A stretch of DNA of 41,176 nt from Actinomadura sp. GC306 (GTDB lineage Bacteria > Actinomycetota > Actinomycetes > Streptosporangiales > Streptosporangiaceae), in assembly GCF_004348665.1 (NCBI RefSeq), contig NZ_SMKM01000025.1, positions 1 to 41,176 on the forward strand. The letters are read 5' to 3'. Positions 1-7,202 of the stretch are shown one piece after another (the stretch's first letter is position 1; each line of letters starts with the position of its first letter). A program made the position numbers and the translations under genes. Under the pieces are notes generated by a model. It was not told where the DNA came from. It saw only the letters and a list, made by a program, of their open reading frames with translations, and made no database searches.

Positions 1-1
1 G

Positions 2-646
2 TCCGACCCCTACGCCGTCCGCCCGTTCGCCGAATGGAAGCAGACAACCGCCCCCGGCGCGTCGCAACCACCCATGATGCACGGGACGGGGCCACAGAAC
101 GCCGCTCCTGTCGACCTGTCATCAGGGCAAACGCTCGTACTCCCCGACGAAGCGCTGCAAGGGCTCCTGATCGCATTCGCGTTCGCGGGGGCGGACGCCG
201 ACCTGACGCTCCTCCTGCTCGACGACTCGGGCAAGGTGCGTGGCGATGAGGACTTCGTCTTCTACCATCAGCCGACAGCGGCCGGAGGGGCGGCGCGGCT
301 GCTCGGGAAGCAGCCCGAGGGCCAGGTGATGACCGAGCGGGCCGGCCTGCACCTGTCCGCACTACCGGAGGACGTTCGCCGGGTCGCGGTCTCCATCAAC
401 ATGGACGTCGACACCGGCCTGACCTGCGCCGCCCTCACCTACGCAGCACTGCACATGCGCTGCACAACCGGCGCAACCTGGACGTTCCGCCCACCACCAG
501 ACCCATCCATCTCCGCGATGCTGATGGCCGAGTTCTACCGCCACACCGTGAACGGCCACCCCGCCTGGAAACTCCGAGCCCTGGGCCAAGGCTGGTCAGA
601 CGGCCTAGGCGCCCTAGCCCGCACCCACGGCGTCAACGTGACCTGA
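2..646 (+). CDS. TerD-family protein, 5' end outside the window
   Basis: TerD-domain proteins are small calcium-binding beta-sandwich proteins tied to tellurite and stress resistance; their biochemical role is not settled. The domain runs from VDLSSGQTLVLP to the C-terminus, with the typical LLLLDDSGKVRGDEDFVFYH block and the closing FYRH...WKLRALGQGWSDGL block. An ATG pair lies at 74 and 77, but no Shine-Dalgarno sequence precedes it. The frame is open to the window edge with GC-rich third positions, reading DPYAVRPFAEWKQTTAPG, so I treat the gene as 5'-partial. If 74 were the start the protein would have 190 residues. It ends 35 bp from the convergent small gene at 682. The family call is firm; the start and any extra N-terminal domain are unknown. 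Confidence 0.8.
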   Translation, partial: SDPYAVRPFAEWKQTTAPGASQPPMMHGTGPQNAAPVDLSSGQTLVLPDEALQGLLIAFAFAGADADLTLLLLDDSGKVRGDEDFVFYHQPTAAGGAARLLGKQPEGQVMTERAGLHLSALPEDVRRVAVSINMDVDTGLTCAALTYAALHMRCTTGATWTFRPPPDPSISAMLMAEFYRHTVNGHPAWKLRALGQGWSDGLGALARTHGVNVT

Positions 647-681
647 TCCGGGCACTGGGGCGTCCGCGAACCTGCAATCGG

Positions 682-921
682 TCAGTCAGATCCACTCCCG
701 GTGCGGGAACAGGCGGTGTTTGAGGGGGCGTACACCCACAGCAACGGCACCGGGAACCGGAACTCGCGCCGGTCGTACAGACCGACGCACCGCCACCCCA
801 GCGGCAGCAGCGCGACCCGCAGGACCTCCAGCCGCCGCACCGCCGCCTCATGGCCGACCAGCGTTCGCGCCTCCAGAACCAGCCGCCACCGGCCGACCGC
901 CCGCACCAGCCCGTTCGTCAC
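682..921 (-). CDS. Small hypothetical protein coupled to the ATPase-HTH gene
   Basis: This 79-residue protein is not recognised. Its GTG start at 921 overlaps the stop codon of the upstream ATPase-HTH gene (918-920) in a GTGA junction, the usual sign of translational coupling. The sequence is rich in Arg, Leu and Val, with a hydrophobic LRVALLPLGWRCVGLYD stretch and an aromatic LLWVYAP segment. There is no signal peptide or clear membrane helix. The coupling suggests that it acts together with the ATPase-HTH protein, but this is inference. The reading frame is longer and better placed than the plus-strand frames that cover the same DNA. Confidence 0.6.
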   Translation of the reverse strand: MTNGLVRAVGRWRLVLEARTLVGHEAAVRRLEVLRVALLPLGWRCVGLYDRREFRFPVPLLWVYAPSNTACSRTGSGSD

Positions 922-1526
922 CGCACACCGTCCCCGAACATGAGGTGCTCGACCTGCTGACGACTGAACCGGCGGACGCCACCGAGGGTGCGAATGGACG
1001 CCAGCTTGCCGCCATCGGCCCAGCGTGTGACGGTCTTGGGCTCGACGCGGAACATCGTGGCCACATCACCGGGCGTCAAGAGCTGCCCGGCACCGAAGTC
1101 CCACCCATCGACGATCACCGGTTCACCACCCACCGGGGGCCTCCGCCTCTGTGGCGGCGTTTTCGGCGGGCGGACGCCCCACTCGGCGAAAACGGTCTTG
1201 CCGCCCGCCACGTCGCGCAGTGCGCCCCAGCGCGAGACCAGTTCACCGACGATCACCAGCCCGCGGCCGCCCACCGCGTCGGGGCCGGGCGCGCGCGACA
1301 CCGGAAGCGTCCCGTCGCCGTCCCAGACCTTCACCGCGTGCACGTCACCGTCCGAGCCGGCGTCCACCCGGATCTCATCGGTCCGCGCGTGCCGGATCGC
1401 GTTGGTGACCAGCTCCGACACCACCACCCGCACGTGATAACCGTCGACCGGCCATTCAGCGGCGATCTCCGCGACATAGTCCCGGGCCACCTTGATCATT
1501 TCGACGTCCGGCTTGAACGCGAGCAT
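918..1526 (-). CDS. RsbW-like ATPase fused to a BldC-like HTH domain
   Basis: The 202-residue protein has two parts. Residues 1 to about 120 form a GHKL (HATPase_c_2) domain of the SpoIIAB/RsbW anti-sigma type, with an N box (VSELVTNAIRHA), a D box (VWDGDGT) and a G box (GGRGLVIV). Residues from about 145 form a MerR/BldC-type winged helix, LLTPGDVATMFRVEPKTVTRW followed by IRTLGGVRRF, close to BldC. I start it at the ATG at 1526 because AAGGAGG stands 7 bases upstream; an earlier ATG at 1592 lacks one. It is divergent from the XRE-DUF5753 gene, an arrangement typical of WhiJ/abaA-type loci, where free-standing ATPases accompany XRE and DUF397 proteins. The fusion suggests a nucleotide-sensing DNA-binding protein rather than a plain anti-sigma factor; that is inference. 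Confidence 0.85.
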   Translation of the reverse strand: MLAFKPDVEMIKVARDYVAEIAAEWPVDGYHVRVVVSELVTNAIRHARTDEIRVDAGSDGDVHAVKVWDGDGTLPVSRAPGPDAVGGRGLVIVGELVSRWGALRDVAGGKTVFAEWGVRPPKTPPQRRRPPVGGEPVIVDGWDFGAGQLLTPGDVATMFRVEPKTVTRWADGGKLASIRTLGGVRRFSRQQVEHLMFGDGVR

Positions 1527-1621
1527 CTCGCCCCTCCTTACGCGTTTTCTGGCCACAGCGTGACGGCCCGCGCTAGGGTTCAATTCGTTCAACCAGGCAA
1601 TCTGTACTTAAAGGATCAAGA

Positions 1622-2434
1622 ATGGGCGCCCGCAACGATCTCGACCCGGACCGCGATCATTGGCATTGGCTGGCATCTGACCTGCGAGTATGGCGTGTCG
1701 AACGGAATATGACACAGACCGATGTGGGCAAGATCCTCGGCGTCACAAAAACCCAGGTTTCGAACTGGGAATCGGCCCGCGAAAACCTACCCTTGAAGCA
1801 CGCCGAAACCTTGGACCGAGTTTGGCGCACATATGGGCATTTCACCCGACTTCGCCGTCTGGCGGAACAGGCGCACGACCCGGGCTGGTGGGCCCAGTAC
1901 ACGCCAATTGAGGCACAAGCGTCCCGCATCTGCTATTGGGCTCTCGCGATCATCCCTGGATTGCTCCAGACGCCGGACTACGCCAGGGCCCTCCTGGAGG
2001 ACGGCCAGATCATCGAGGACGTGGAGGCCACGGTCGAAGCTCGCATGGCCCGGCAAGAGGTACTGAGCCGGGACAGGCCGCCCGAACTACGGGCACTTAT
2101 CAACGAGTCGGCACTCGACCAGCCCGTCGGCGGCCCGGAGGTCATCAGAGAACAACTCGCCCACCTCATCACGCTCAGCCACCGGCGCAACATCATCCTG
2201 CGCGTCGTACGCCGCAGCGTCGGCGCGCACATCGGCCTGGACGGCTCCTTCGCAATCCTCGATGGGCCAAGGGATTCCGCGGCCTACATGGAGGCCAACG
2301 CGGGTGGCAGACTGACCCACGACCCGACTGGGCTGGACGACTTCCACCGGCGCTTCGACCTCATCGGCTCCGAGGCGCTGTCCGCGTCCGCCTCACGTGC
2401 TCACATCACGCAGATCATGGAGGCCATGCAATGA
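1622..2434 (+). CDS. XRE-family regulator with DUF5753 domain (WhiJ-type locus)
   Basis: This 270-residue regulator has an N-terminal Cro/C1 helix-turn-helix at about residues 20-75 (RVERNMTQTDVGKILGVTKT...NWES). A DUF5753 domain fills the rest (CYWALAIIPGLLQTPDYARALL, then VEARMARQEVLSR). Such proteins pair with DUF397 partners in actinobacteria and affect development and antibiotic production in Streptomyces. AAAGGA lies at 1610-1615, upstream of the ATG. The stop overlaps the following DUF397 start in an ATGA junction, so the two are co-translated. The 95 bp between it and the divergent ATPase-HTH gene must hold both promoters; a direct TTCAA repeat near 1579-1592 could be an operator. The assignment is firm, the target genes are unknown. 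Confidence 0.92.
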   Translation: MGARNDLDPDRDHWHWLASDLRVWRVERNMTQTDVGKILGVTKTQVSNWESARENLPLKHAETLDRVWRTYGHFTRLRRLAEQAHDPGWWAQYTPIEAQASRICYWALAIIPGLLQTPDYARALLEDGQIIEDVEATVEARMARQEVLSRDRPPELRALINESALDQPVGGPEVIREQLAHLITLSHRRNIILRVVRRSVGAHIGLDGSFAILDGPRDSAAYMEANAGGRLTHDPTGLDDFHRRFDLIGSEALSASASRAHITQIMEAMQ

Positions 2435-2616
2435 TCGAGTGGCGCAAGTCCAGCCGCAGCAACGCATCCGGCAACGAGTGTGTGGAGGTCGCGGCACTCC
2501 CCGACGGGTACGGCCTCAGAGACAGCAAGGCCCCCGAAACCGGCCACCTGACCCTCACCACCGAAGATTTCGCTCAACTCCTGACACACATCAGGCAGGG
2601 CGAGCCGAACCCGTGA
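2431..2616 (+). CDS. DUF397 protein, partner of the XRE regulator
   Basis: This 61-residue protein is a complete DUF397 member: IEWRKSSRSNASGNECVEVA at the start, then the RDSKAPETGHLTLT core and a final helix (FAQLLTHIRQG). The family is small and acidic, occurs next to XRE-DUF5753 regulators, and is thought to modulate them, possibly as an antitoxin-like or anti-regulator subunit. The ATG overlaps the stop of the XRE gene (ATGA at 2431-2434). Its own stop overlaps the ATG of a second, frameshifted DUF397 copy at 2616. Membership and frame are clear; the mechanism is not known from sequence. Confidence 0.9.
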   Translation: MIEWRKSSRSNASGNECVEVAALPDGYGLRDSKAPETGHLTLTTEDFAQLLTHIRQGEPNP

Positions 2617-2818
2617 TGACCGGCCTCGAACCCCCCGCGCTCAATTGGCGCATGGCAACGGCCAGCCAGGGAGTCAGGGCTGTGTCGAACTGGCTCCGCT
2701 GCCGAACACCGTCACGATCCGCGACTCGAAGGCCCCGGAAGGCCCTCGCCTAATCCTCGGCACCGAGACCGCCCGAACCGTACTTACCGCCGTAAAACAC
2801 GGCAACCACCGCCTCTGA
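2616..2818 (+). pseudogene. Second DUF397 gene, broken by a frameshift
   Basis: The ATG at 2616 overlaps the stop of the intact DUF397 gene and begins MTGLEPPALNWRMATASQG, a normal DUF397 N-terminus. In that frame the protein then loses similarity and stops at 2753. The frame beginning near 2672 continues the family pattern, with SQGCVELAPLPNTVTIRDSK, then APEGPRLILG and a C-terminal helix, and ends at the TGA at 2816-2818. Joining the two frames near 2669-2677 rebuilds a full-length DUF397 protein of about 66 residues. It is therefore a tandem duplicate inactivated by a small indel. A sequencing error in the GGGAGTCAGGG stretch would look the same. Confidence 0.7.
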
Positions 2819-2844
2819 CCGACAATGCCACGGCGACCGGGCGC

Positions 2845-2943
2845 CCCGGCGTCAGCCGCCGCCCGGGCGGTCATCGCCGTGACCGTCCCGGCCGAGACCG
2901 GGGCGCAGAACACCTCCGCCAGCGCACGCGCGGTGCGATCCTT
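2845..2943 (-). pseudogene. Possible IS66-like transposase scrap
   Basis: On the minus strand a short open stretch reads DRTARALAEVFCAPVSAGTV and continues TAMTARAAADAG. This resembles the segment of IS66-family transposases where a 'DR..ELLA..FG.P.S.GT' pattern precedes a helix. The rest of a transposase, including DDE residues, is absent, and no terminal inverted repeats were seen. The stretch is about 100 bp and lies between the broken DUF397 copy and vapB, in a zone with other decayed genes. The match is by pattern memory only and could be chance similarity in GC-rich DNA. Confidence 0.35.
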
Positions 2944-2998
2944 GGACGGGTCCCTCGAACCGGTGCCGGCGGGCAAACCCGGCGCCACAGGCCAAGCC

Positions 2999-3031
2999 TG
3001 CATGCAGTTTGCATGCTAAAATGCCTGCATG
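2999..3031 (+). promoter_or_regulatory. Probable vapBC operator: three TGCATG repeats
   Basis: TGCATG occurs at 2999-3004, 3010-3015 and 3026-3031. The first is part of the palindrome TGCATGCA and the second of GCATGC. The repeats flank the -10-like hexamer at 3017 and the last runs into the vapB start codon. Type II antitoxins of the ribbon-helix-helix class usually bind such repeats at their own promoter, so autoregulation is the likely role. No binding data exist here. Confidence 0.55.
3017..3022 (+). promoter_or_regulatory. -10 hexamer TAAAAT for a leaderless vapB mRNA
   Basis: TAAAAT lies exactly 6 bases before the vapB ATG at 3029. Actinobacterial promoters start transcription about 6-8 bases after the -10 element, so the transcript would begin at or next to the start codon. 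No Shine-Dalgarno sequence is present, which fits a leaderless mRNA. No good -35 element is visible. Confidence 0.6.
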
Positions 3032-3253
3032 GGAGTCATACAGATCCGGGACGTCCCCGACGAGACCGAGCAGACACTGAAGGCGCGAGCCGAGCATGAG
3101 GGCAAGTCGCTGACGGCCTATGTGCGAGATCTCCTGAACGAGGAGGCCGCCACCCCGACGCTGGACGAGGTGATGGCCAAGATCGCCTCCGATGAGCCCG
3201 TGCCTTACGACCCCGACTTCGTTCGCGAGACCATGCGTGAGGGACGCCGGTGA
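3029..3253 (+). CDS. vapB: VapB/FitA-type antitoxin
   Basis: This 74-residue protein is a ribbon-helix-helix antitoxin. The N-terminal strand and two helices are seen in VIQIRDVPDETEQTLKARA followed by EGKSLTAYVRDLLNEEA, as in FitA-like antitoxins. The acidic and aromatic C-terminal tail (EPVPYDPDFVRETMREGRR) is the part that would occupy the toxin active site. The stop overlaps the GTG start of the PIN toxin (3250-3253), so the pair is translationally coupled, with antitoxin first. The start at 3029 is preceded by TAAAAT and no ribosome site, suggesting a leaderless mRNA, and by TGCATG repeats that could be its autoregulatory operator. Confidence 0.9.
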   Translation: MGVIQIRDVPDETEQTLKARAEHEGKSLTAYVRDLLNEEAATPTLDEVMAKIASDEPVPYDPDFVRETMREGRR

Positions 3254-3663
3254 GCCTGGTCGTCGATGCCTCGATCGTGTTCCGCCTGCTGGCCAACGTC
3301 AAAGGCGACGATCTCCTTCGGCAACGGCTGGCCCGTAAGGTACACGCCCCAGCGTTGATCGACGTAGAGATCGCCTCAGTTGTGCGCGGACATGCAATCA
3401 CCAGCAAGCCGGAGGTACGCATCTCCGAAGCACGTGCCCAGATCATGCTCGAGCGCTACGCACAACTCAAGATCGTCCGCCATCCCATGCTGCCCCTGCA
3501 GCGGCGCGTGCTGGAGCTACGCAACAACCTCACCGCCTACGACGGCATGTACGTGGTCCTCGCCGAACTGCTCGGGGTGCCCCTGCTCACCGACGACGCC
3601 AAATTCGCTGGCTCCGCAGGGCACCGAGCAGAGATCCACCGCTACCCACCACCCCAGATGTGA
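3250..3663 (+). CDS. vapC: VapC toxin, PIN-domain ribonuclease
   Basis: This 137-residue PIN-domain protein would act as a magnesium-dependent endoribonuclease that cuts tRNA or rRNA when the antitoxin is lost. All four acidic positions are present: Asp6 (LVVDAS), Glu40 (LIDVEIAS), Asp98 (TAYDGMYVVLAE) and Asp115/Asp116 (LLTDDAKFA). The length fits the family, so the toxin looks intact. The GTG start overlaps the antitoxin stop. It lies among decayed genes, as expected of a mobile or addictive module. The RNA target cannot be told from sequence. Confidence 0.92.
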   Translation: MSLVVDASIVFRLLANVKGDDLLRQRLARKVHAPALIDVEIASVVRGHAITSKPEVRISEARAQIMLERYAQLKIVRHPMLPLQRRVLELRNNLTAYDGMYVVLAELLGVPLLTDDAKFAGSAGHRAEIHRYPPPQM

Positions 3664-3946
3664 GACGGAGGCCGCGTCGTGAGCGCCCGGCCGAGAACCT
3701 GTACGAGGATCGCTTGAGAGAACACCAAGTGCAGTAGGAGCAGCGATGACAGATCTCCCCAAGTGGAGCGGGGTCGGCGCCGACGTCGTCGCAGCCGCCG
3801 GCGGCGAGGAAGCCGTTGCCGAAGCCCGCAAGCGCAGCCAGGCCTGGCAGTGGTCACGGTCATCGGCGCACGTCCTCAGCCCGCGCTCATTCGTCCGCGA
3901 GACCGGCTCAGCCAGGCACCTCCAGGCCGACCCGCGCACGCGGTGA
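3664..3946 (+). pseudogene. Decayed higBA-like toxin-antitoxin remnant
   Basis: Two remnants follow vapC. At about 3691-3735 one frame reads RPAENLYEDRLREHQVQ and stops, which resembles the C-terminus of RelE/HigB-type toxins. It is followed by AGGAG and an ATG at 3746 opening a 66-residue frame, MTDLPKWSGVGADVVAAAGG then EEAVAEARKRSQAWQ. That is the usual N-terminus of HigA-like XRE antitoxins, but the helix-turn-helix that should follow is missing; after about residue 35 the frame turns into unrelated Arg/Ser-rich sequence and ends at 3946. I read this as a toxin-antitoxin pair that lost most of both genes. The assignment rests on pattern memory. A small functional peptide from 3746 cannot be excluded, since its ribosome site is good. 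Confidence 0.5.
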
Positions 3947-3981
3947 CAGGCCGCTCAGCCGGAGGCTGAGCGGCCTGTCAC
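3943..3981. terminator. Perfect 18-bp hairpin, probable terminator
   Basis: Arms at 3943-3960 (GTGACAGGCCGCTCAGCC) and 3964-3981 are perfectly complementary with a GGA loop. The hairpin follows the toxin-antitoxin remnants and faces the end of the convergent IclR gene. The 3' flank (GCTCTTCG) is only weakly U-rich. It is probably a bidirectional terminator, although such a perfect stem could also be a mobile-element remnant. Confidence 0.65.
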
Positions 3982-4093
3982 GCTCTTCGTCGGTATTCCC
4001 GACCAGGTCTCATCCGGCCTGGGAGAGGTGCGGCTGGGTTCCTGGTGGTGGAAAGCGTGACTGGACGCGGCGCCGCCTCTCCTGAGGACCGGG

Positions 4094-4852
4094 TCAGGGG
4101 GTCAGGGTCAGCGTCCGTTGGAGTTCGTCGGCGGTGGCTCGCATTCGGGCGGCGGAGCGTTCGACCTTGGCGAGTTTGGCGGGACGGCACGAGATGGCCA
4201 GGGCGCCGAGGACGGTGCCGGTGGCGTCGCCGACCGGGACGGCCGCGCAGACGGTGCCGAGGGCGTACTCCTCGCGGTCGTACTGGATGTCGCCCGGCGC
4301 CGCGAGGGACCGGAACAGCCGGGCCGGGTCGGTGATGGTGTGCGGGGTCAGGTCGACGAGCGGGTGCCGGGACAGGTAGTCGCGGCGGGCGTCCTCGTCG
4401 AACTGGCTCAGCACGCACTTGCCGATCGCGGTGGCGTGCGCGGCGTCCTCGAAGCCGACCCACACGTCCACCCGGGGGGTGCGCGGGCCGTCGGCGATAT
4501 CGATGAGGCGGATCTCGTCGTCCATGTGCATGCTGAAGTACGCCGCGACGCCGAGGTCGTCCCGCAGGGCCATCAGGGTGGGGCGGATGCGGGCGAGGAG
4601 CTGCTGCGTCCGGCTCTGCCCGTGCAGCGCCTCGACCCGCTCGCCCAGCACCCAGACGCCGTCCGGCAGGCGCGTCGCGTAGCCCTCGTGCGCGAGGGTG
4701 CGCAGCAGGTGGTAGGTCGTGGCGAGGGGGAGCCGGGCCTCCCGGGAGAGCTGCTTGGCGGGCGCGCCGTTCGGATGCGACGCGACCACCTCCATGAGCC
4801 GCAGGGCACGCTGCACCGAAGCGATGAGCGTGGGTTTGCGTGTCTCATCCAT
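4094..4852 (-). CDS. IclR-family transcriptional regulator
   Basis: The protein has 252 residues from the ATG at 4852. The N-terminal winged helix spans about residues 8-70 (SVQRALRLMEVVASHPNGAP, then LPLATTYHLLRTLAHEGYATR). The C-terminal effector-binding domain includes DLGVAAYFSMHMDDEIRLID, HATAIGKCVLSQ and a Cys-containing GTVCAAVPVGD segment, as in the IclR fold. The frame extends to 4915, but the extra residues do not fit the family. It is divergent from the acyl-CoA dehydrogenase gene, with 174 bp between the starts, so control of that gene through a small-molecule effector, perhaps an acyl or aromatic acid, is the natural guess. The effector is unknown. Confidence 0.9.
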   Translation of the reverse strand: MDETRKPTLIASVQRALRLMEVVASHPNGAPAKQLSREARLPLATTYHLLRTLAHEGYATRLPDGVWVLGERVEALHGQSRTQQLLARIRPTLMALRDDLGVAAYFSMHMDDEIRLIDIADGPRTPRVDVWVGFEDAAHATAIGKCVLSQFDEDARRDYLSRHPLVDLTPHTITDPARLFRSLAAPGDIQYDREEYALGTVCAAVPVGDATGTVLGALAISCRPAKLAKVERSAARMRATADELQRTLTLTP

Positions 4853-5026
4853 TACCCACAGCGAACCCCTCTGGCCCGGCGCGGTCAAGGCCCTCGGCGA
4901 CGGTCGGTCCTTCATTGGATCACTTCGGGCGTGCGGACGCGGAGGGTTTCTCCATACCGCCTGGGGAAAGGGCGCTCACATGTACGGGACCACCCAGGAG
5001 TACGGGGAGCCGCCCGAGGAGGACGC

Positions 5027-7006
5027 ATGAGCCAGACCAGACCCGCGCAGACCGGCCGCCAGGGGCACGTGGACGAGCGCACCGCCCGGAAGGTGGCCGA
5101 GGAGGCGCGGGAGACCGAGTGGCGGCTGCCGAGCTTCGGCAAGCAGCTCTTCCTCGGGGACTTCCGCCTCGACCTGATCCACCCGCATCCCCGGCCGGAC
5201 GGGGAGGCCCGCGGCAAGGGCGAGGAGTTCCTCGCGCGGCTCACCGAGTTCTGCGCCACGAAGATCGACCCGGCGGTGATCGAGCGGGAGTCGCGGATCC
5301 CCGACGACGTCCTGCGCGGCCTGCGGGACATCGGCGCGCTCGGCATGAAGATCCCGGAGAAGTACGGCGGTCTCGGGCTCAGCCAGCTCTACTACGGGCG
5401 CGCCCTGATGGTCGCCGGGTCGGTCTCTCCGGCGCTCGCCGCGCTGCTGTCGGCGCACCAGTCCATCGGCGTCCCGCAGCCGGTCAAGATGTTCGGGACG
5501 CCGGAGCAGCAGGACGAGTGGCTGCCGCGCTGCGCCCGGGAGATCAGCGCGTTCCTGCTCACCGAGCCCGACGTCGGCTCCGACCCCGCCCGGCTGCGCG
5601 CCACCGCCGTCCCCGACGGCGACGACTACGTCCTCAACGGCGTCAAGCTGTGGACGACCAACGGCGTCGTCGCCGACCTCGTCGTGGTCATGGCGCGCGT
5701 CCCGAAACAGGACGGGCACCGCGGCGGCATCTCCGCGTTCGTCGTGGACATGTCCACGCCGGGCATCACCGTCGAGAACCGCAACGCGTTCATGGGGCTG
5801 CGTGGCATCGAGAACGGCGTCACCCGCTTCCATGACGTCCGCGTCCCGAAGGCGAACCTGATCGGCAAGGAGGGCGCGGGCCTGAAGGTCGCGCTGACCA
5901 CGCTGAACACCGGGCGGCTGTCGCTGCCCGCGATCTGCGCGGCGGGCGGCAAGTGGGCCGCCAAGATCGCGCGGGAGTGGTCGAAGGAGCGGGTGCAGTG
6001 GGGCCGGCCGGTCGGCGAGCACGAGGCCGTCTCCCGCAAGATCGCGTTCATCGCGGCGACCGCGTACGCGATGGAGGCGATGCTCGACCTGTCCGGCCAG
6101 CTCGCCGACGACGAGCGCAACGACATCCGGATCGAGGCGGCGCTGGCGAAGCTGTGGTCGTCGGAGATGGCGTGCCGCGCCGCCGACGAGCTGATCCAGC
6201 TGCGCGGCGGCCGCGGCTACGAGACCGCCGAGTCGCTCGCGGCGCGCGGCGAGCGCGGGGTGCCCGCCGAGCAGCTGTTCCGCGACCTGCGCATCAACCG
6301 GATCTTCGAGGGCTCCACCGAGATCATGCACCTGCTGATCGCCCGGGAGGCGGTGGACGCGCACCTGTCGGTCGCCGGCGACATCATCGACCCGGACGCG
6401 TCCGCGGGGGCGAAGGCGCGGGCGGCGGCGAAGGCGGGCGGGTTCTACGCGCGCTGGCTGCCGACGCTGGTCACCGGGGCCGGGCAGCGCCCGAAGTCCT
6501 ACGCCGAGTTCGGGGCGCTGGCGCGGCACCTGCGGTTCGTCGAGCGGTCCTCCCGCAAGCTGGCCCGGTCGATCTTCTACGCGTCGGGACGCTGGCAGGG
6601 CGGGCTGGAGCGCAAGCAGGGCTTCCTCGGCCGGATGGTCGACATCGGCGCCGAGCTGTTCGCGATGAGCGCGGTGTGCGTCCGCGCGCACGCCGACTCG
6701 TCCGCGGACGGCCCGCTCGCGAGCGCCGGGCCAGGCGGCGAAGGCGCCGCCACGGCGCCCGGCAAGTCGGCCGTGCTGCTCGCGGACGCGTTCTGCCGGC
6801 AGGCGCGGGTCCGGGTGGAGGAGCTGTTCGACGGGCTGTGGCGCAACACCGACGCGATGGACGTGAAGCTCGCCCGCGCCGTCCTCAACGGCGACTTCGC
6901 CTGGGTGGAGGAGGGCGTCCTCGACCCGTCCATCCCCGGGCCGTGGATCGCGCCGTCCGAACCGGGGGCGAGCGAGAAGGAGGACGTCCACCGCACCATC
7001 GGCTGA
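5027..7006 (+). CDS. Acyl-CoA dehydrogenase, long FadE5/VLCAD-like type
   Basis: This 659-residue flavoenzyme would oxidise an acyl-CoA to the 2-enoyl-CoA in beta-oxidation. The N-terminal helical domain precedes the FAD/substrate loop (FLLTEPDVGSDPARL) and the beta domain (YVLNGVKLWTTNG). The C-terminal helical domain carries RINRIFEGSTEIMHLLIARE, where Glu428 is the catalytic-base position of this family. A further C-terminal helical region of about 200 residues makes it longer than the usual 380-residue enzymes, as in VLCAD and FadE5-like proteins. The ATG at 5027 is preceded by GAGGAGG; the open frame upstream of it is not coding. A divergent IclR regulator probably controls it. The chain length it prefers cannot be told. 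Confidence 0.93.
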   Translation: MSQTRPAQTGRQGHVDERTARKVAEEARETEWRLPSFGKQLFLGDFRLDLIHPHPRPDGEARGKGEEFLARLTEFCATKIDPAVIERESRIPDDVLRGLRDIGALGMKIPEKYGGLGLSQLYYGRALMVAGSVSPALAALLSAHQSIGVPQPVKMFGTPEQQDEWLPRCAREISAFLLTEPDVGSDPARLRATAVPDGDDYVLNGVKLWTTNGVVADLVVVMARVPKQDGHRGGISAFVVDMSTPGITVENRNAFMGLRGIENGVTRFHDVRVPKANLIGKEGAGLKVALTTLNTGRLSLPAICAAGGKWAAKIAREWSKERVQWGRPVGEHEAVSRKIAFIAATAYAMEAMLDLSGQLADDERNDIRIEAALAKLWSSEMACRAADELIQLRGGRGYETAESLAARGERGVPAEQLFRDLRINRIFEGSTEIMHLLIAREAVDAHLSVAGDIIDPDASAGAKARAAAKAGGFYARWLPTLVTGAGQRPKSYAEFGALARHLRFVERSSRKLARSIFYASGRWQGGLERKQGFLGRMVDIGAELFAMSAVCVRAHADSSADGPLASAGPGGEGAATAPGKSAVLLADAFCRQARVRVEELFDGLWRNTDAMDVKLARAVLNGDFAWVEEGVLDPSIPGPWIAPSEPGASEKEDVHRTIG

Positions 7007-7202
7007 CCGGACCGGCGCGGGCGCCTGACCTGCGTGAACCGTCGGTGCGGGCGCGCCGCGCGGTCACCGCCGGGCGCCCGCGGCCCGCGGCTGGGTAGAC
7101 TGGCCCGGCTTCGTGCCGGAGATCGGGCCGTCCGAGCGGACCAGGTCACTCGATCCGGCCAACGAGAATCCGAGCGCCCACGCACCCAGCGAGCGGGAAG
7201 TA

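Noticed and set aside
2820..3019. A 64-codon plus-strand frame before vapB
   Set aside because: It has an Ala/Arg-rich composition and no ribosome site, and runs through the vapB operator.
4118..5026. The N-terminal 303 codons of the long frame that ends in the acyl-CoA dehydrogenase
   Set aside because: This part is antisense to the IclR gene, and a strong ribosome site marks the ATG at 5027 as the real start.
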